A DNA stretch of 64,000 nucleotides from Siphonodentalium dalli (Eukaryota > Mollusca > Scaphopoda > Gadilida > Siphonodentaliidae), in the NCBI GenBank assembly GCA_032622095.1, contig CP136063.1:9529814-9593813 (forward strand), given 5' to 3'. This document shows positions 60,633 through 64,000 of this stretch, piece after piece. The first letter of the stretch is position 1. The number at the start of each line of letters is the position of its first letter. The translations under genes were made by a program, and so were the position numbers. Below the pieces are notes generated by a model. It was not told the origin of the DNA, ran no database searches, and was given only the letters and a program-made list of their open reading frames with translations.

Positions 60633-61748
60633 ACAAGAGGTGGCATCAGAGATGCTGTGTCTCGTTTTCGGTGGCTTACCGCCGGTGGCTACCGCCAATT
60701 GGTGTGCATCAGTATCTGTAGACTAATTAATAGGTAAAATCGAAAAATGACTAATTAAGGGCCATAACTCCATCAAATTTTATCGGGCCAGGCTGGTTTT
60801 CGAACTCGTCCGAAATATTCTTGGCAAGTATGTCTATTCCAAATTTTAAACAAATCGGAGGACGTTTGTTGAAGTTATCGCGCTAACGAGCTAAAAATTA
60901 ACGAAAAATGACTAATTAAGGGCCATAACTCTATCAAATTTTATTGGGCCAGGCTGGTTTTCGAACTCGTCCAGGATATTATTGGAAGACACTTATATAC
61001 CAAATTTTAGTTGAATCGGATGACGTTTGTTGAAGTTATCATGCTAACGAGCTCAAAATTCGTACAAAATGACTACTTAAGGACCATAACTCTATCAAAT
61101 TTTATCGGACCGGGCCGGTTTTCTAACTCGTCCGAAGTATTCTTGGGAGACACCTATATATCAAAATTTCAATCAAATAGGATGATGTTTGTTAAATTAT
61201 CGCGCTAACGAGCTGAAAATTTGTGAAAAAAATGACAAATTAAGGGCCATAACTCTATCAAATTTTATCGGACCTGGCCGGTTTTCGAACTCAACCGAGA
61301 TATTCTTGGGAGACACCTATATACCAAATTAACGTTTGTCGAAGTTATCGCGCTAACGAGCTGAAAATTCGTGAAAAATGACTAATTAAGGGCCATAACT
61401 CTATCAAATTTTATCGGACCAGGCCGGTTTTCGAACTCATCCAAGATATTCTTGGGAGACAACTATATACCAAATTTCAATCAAATCGGATAACGTTTGT
61501 TGAAGTTATCGCGCTAACGAGCTGAAAATTCAAAGGGCCATAACTCTGTAATAAATGTGTGGACGAACCCGATTTTATTGTCTGCAGCTTACGTGCATGG
61601 TTATGTACTCACACACCAAATTTTTTTTAATAAATGGTTGAGTTATAAGCAAAACACGTCGCCCGCCCGCCCGCCCGCCCGCCGCCCGCCCGCCCGCTCA
61701 CCGTCCCTCATCAAACTATAAGTCGTGTTTTGGAAAAAAACTCGACTA
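60633..61748 (+). mobile_element. Pearl-like / Helentron-associated element, copy 2
   Basis: Starts like 55018 ('acaagaggtggcatcagaga'), has the same 161-bp core units (first two at 60757 and 60918, with one unit internally deleted near 61330), a longer (cccg)n tract at 61660-61700 and the hairpin 'gtcgtgtttt' / 'aaaactcgac' ending CTAA. Same orientation as copy 1, 5.6 kb away. Confidence 0.8.
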
Positions 61749-62484
61749 AAAATTGTCTACTAAGAACACGGTTTGTTAGCAGCATGAAAATTAGTCTTAC
61801 ATACAATATGTGTTGTACCGTCTCTTTGATATGGTGAGAGGCGGTGCTAATCTATTGAATCTATGAGTGTTTCTTTACAGTATAATAAGCATTGCTACCA
61901 ATATGTATTGATTAATATCACCGGGAGTGTTGACAATTCCGGAAATATAACTAACATTTAGACCGCTAGAGTGTGCACTTAAATTTTGGCGTTACATTCA
62001 ATAATTAATCATCATGCCGAATGAAACTACCATGAACTGTGAGGCGAAACATTAGTTCGTGTGTTGCATGTCCGATATTATTATTTTTGGCCCGACAATT
62101 GGATGTTGGATAAGCAGAACACCCAAACTTTAAAGACGCAAATCATTGGGGTTTCACTTGCGGTGCAGTGGCCAATAAATCCTTCAGATGGATCTGTTTA
62201 ATGATGTGTGTACCTTTAAAGATATTCAACAACCGACTTGTATATTATCAATACATATTTTCACTCCTATGTGGTTTTCCAATATGTTGCTTTCTTTGTT
62301 GTATTGCTTGCAGTTGTGGCCATTTTGACAGCCATTTCATGGCCACGATTTAATAATTTTCTGTGTGTGTCACTCTATTCGCTCCTGTACTATAATTTAA
62401 CAAAAACTGGTATAACGGCGTAATTCCGATGCCACAATATATCGTATAATGAATTGTTTCGTAAACTGATGTAGTATAGACAAC

Positions 62485-62646
62485 CATGTTGGACGCCATC
62501 TTGGATAACAAAGTTTCCCCACAGCGGATATTAGCGGATTTTGGATATGTTGTTCCAGAGGCTTTTCCGAGTCGAATGACACCAAAACCAGCTTGTATCC
62601 AATTTATTCCGGGTTGACCCCCAAATTCTGCTTCAACGACCACACT
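62485..62646 (-). repeat. Right member of an inverted pair
   Basis: Reverse complement of 57087-57238 with moderate divergence. Contains 'gttggacgccatcttggata' and 'tatccaatttattccgggtt'. Minus-strand open frames across it are repeat shadows. Confidence 0.75.
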
Positions 62647-64000
62647 ATATAGGTACAATGTATAGGTGCGTGCAAAAATACGAGAACATGTAGGCCCTAT
62701 AGGGAAAGTGATGCCACAAAAACGCTTATGTCGCCAGATGTCCCTTGGTTATTTCAGCTATGTCAATTACGTGGAGAATAATTCAGGGACCAAAGATGTC
62801 GTCGATGCACTACTGATTTGTGAAGAATAAACATGGATTTTGTGAACTGAGAACTGGTGTTGATGGCAAAGCTGTAAGGCAACATCGCCATAAATAAGCT
62901 TTCGTTATATAATCATGGATCTAGTGAAAAGGTGATTTGATAATATGACAAATCACCATAAAATATGATATAATTGATTTAGAGTATCAAACACCTGCAT
63001 ACATGCACAGAGACGCTTGCTGTTGACATTTCTTATTATAACATTGTCCTAATGTACGTGTTATAAATAGCCTTATATACTATTTGACAATTTTGGCTTG
63101 AGAACCCGTACAAAAACTCCACATGTGATCACAGTTGACTCAGGAGAAATGTATTCAAATTAGACTGCTGGGTGAGAAATAAGGTAGCTAGTTCTCCTGT
63201 GAAATAAATTTCTACCCTAAATCTAACATGAGAAATATTTCTCAGGAGAAATTTCACACATGAGTTTATGGTAGAATGGGGACTTAGAGGATTCTGGCCA
63301 CAATCTGATCAGAATATCTCAGGAATAATTCTAAGTCAGATTTCTCACATGAGAATAGGGTAAAAATTTCTTAATCAGATTTCAATGGTGAGAATATGTT
63401 TATCTATAGCACATGTGGTCTGAGAAATCTGATCTGATGTGTGCTGGAGAATTCAAATTAATTTAATTGTGCCAATTTTAAACCAACAGTTACTTGGATA
63501 AGCATGTGAGGCTATGCATGTCCAGTGGTAAAAGATCTGTATTTCTCTGTTTATAGAAGTTGTATTGTATTCACGAGAAGGGGCCTGGGGAAATGGAGTT
63601 ATATTATGGTCTTATTTGTGGATATTCTTTAATGATATAAGTGCCACAGATTAGAATTCACACCATTAGACTAGGTAAGCTAGAGTTAATATTTATTGAA
63701 ATGGCAGATCGAGAAATGGCAGAGGATTTTGGACTTCATGCAGTCACTTAAAATTTGGCATGTTTTAGTGCATGCAGTCTGTCGCTTTGACTTCATGTTC
63801 TCTCTGTAATTTATCAACCGAGTATATTTTATAACTATATTGAAGTTGAATTTTCCAAAGATATTAATAATGAAACCAAATTATATGTTAGTGGAATTGG
63901 TTGATATTTATAAAAGACTTACAATTGTAATAAAAAGTTCAATTGTGAGAATCTATTTAGAAAATGAATGACAACATTTATATGGAAGATTGATTGAAAG
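62647..64000. other. No gene recognised
   Basis: AT-rich. Recurrent 'gagaaat' / 'atttctc' words between 63140 and 63440 suggest a worn inverted-repeat element, but I could not define ends. At 63808 'gtaatttatcaaccgag' resembles one arm of the foldback family seen at 27251 and 57823. Confidence 0.45.

Noticed and set aside
55018-61748. Long terminal repeats of a retrotransposon formed by the two ~1.1-kb direct repeats
   Set aside because: They have tandem cores, microsatellite tracts and terminal hairpins, lack TG..CA ends, and the sequence between them shows no gag/pol-like frame.

Overview
This window looks like nuclear DNA of a lophotrochozoan, most likely a mollusc and plausibly a bivalve. 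It is AT-rich with sparse coding sequence and canonical GT-AG splice junctions. It is dominated by repeats carrying the 'gggccataactct' / 'gggagataactc' phrases and 'aacaagagg' starts that I associate with bivalve genomes. Its two recognisable genes are a Mab-21/cGAS-like enzyme and a DUF3504-type tyrosine recombinase. The species call is inference from repeat style and was not checked by search.

Layout. 1-505: end of a ~166-bp satellite. 1679-7660 and 16314-17985: a higher-order repeat of alternating ~1.46-kb and longer units, two of which carry pearl-like (Helentron-associated) insertions. An 8.65-kb non-autonomous transposon with ~1.5-kb terminal inverted repeats (7661-16313) splits one of these units and itself carries a nested hAT-type element (12751-13922). 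18106-20515: a hAT-like element, a decayed coding remnant and a repeat shared, inverted, with 11.5-12.5 kb. 21410-24060: the main 166-bp satellite array, with a head-to-head switch near 21.78 kb. 26304-26887: a 20-bp minisatellite. 27251-27395: a palindromic foldback element.

The main gene lies on the minus strand between 37.4 and 28.0 kb. Four blocks with splice sites (37441-37104, 35840-35731, 33239-33199, 29413-28037) have mutually compatible intron phases. Read together they give an armadillo-repeat segment, a short acidic/Ser-rich linker and a complete Mab-21/cGAS-like nucleotidyltransferase with its catalytic acids intact. If this is one transcript it is an ARM-cGLR fusion, which I do not recall as a described innate-immune sensor architecture. 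Upstream exons are not identified. A possible exon at 54284-54078 on the same strand would place the large tandem array in an intron.

39724-52358: a 12.6-kb array of a 1731-bp unit with exact periodicity and apparently no divergence. It begins and ends with the same 518-bp segment, an A(BA)7 layout. 52.4-53.1 kb holds a pearl-like fragment. 55-62.6 kb is a transposon-rich island. Two same-orientation ~1.1-kb pearl-like elements (55018-56148, 60633-61748) and an inverted-repeat pair (57087-57238, 62485-62646) surround an intronless DUF3504/Crypton-like tyrosine recombinase (59901-58297, minus), whose catalytic residues are present but which is cut by a single in-frame TAG. No gene was seen in 61.75-64.0 kb. 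There is no rRNA, tRNA or CRISPR that I can support.
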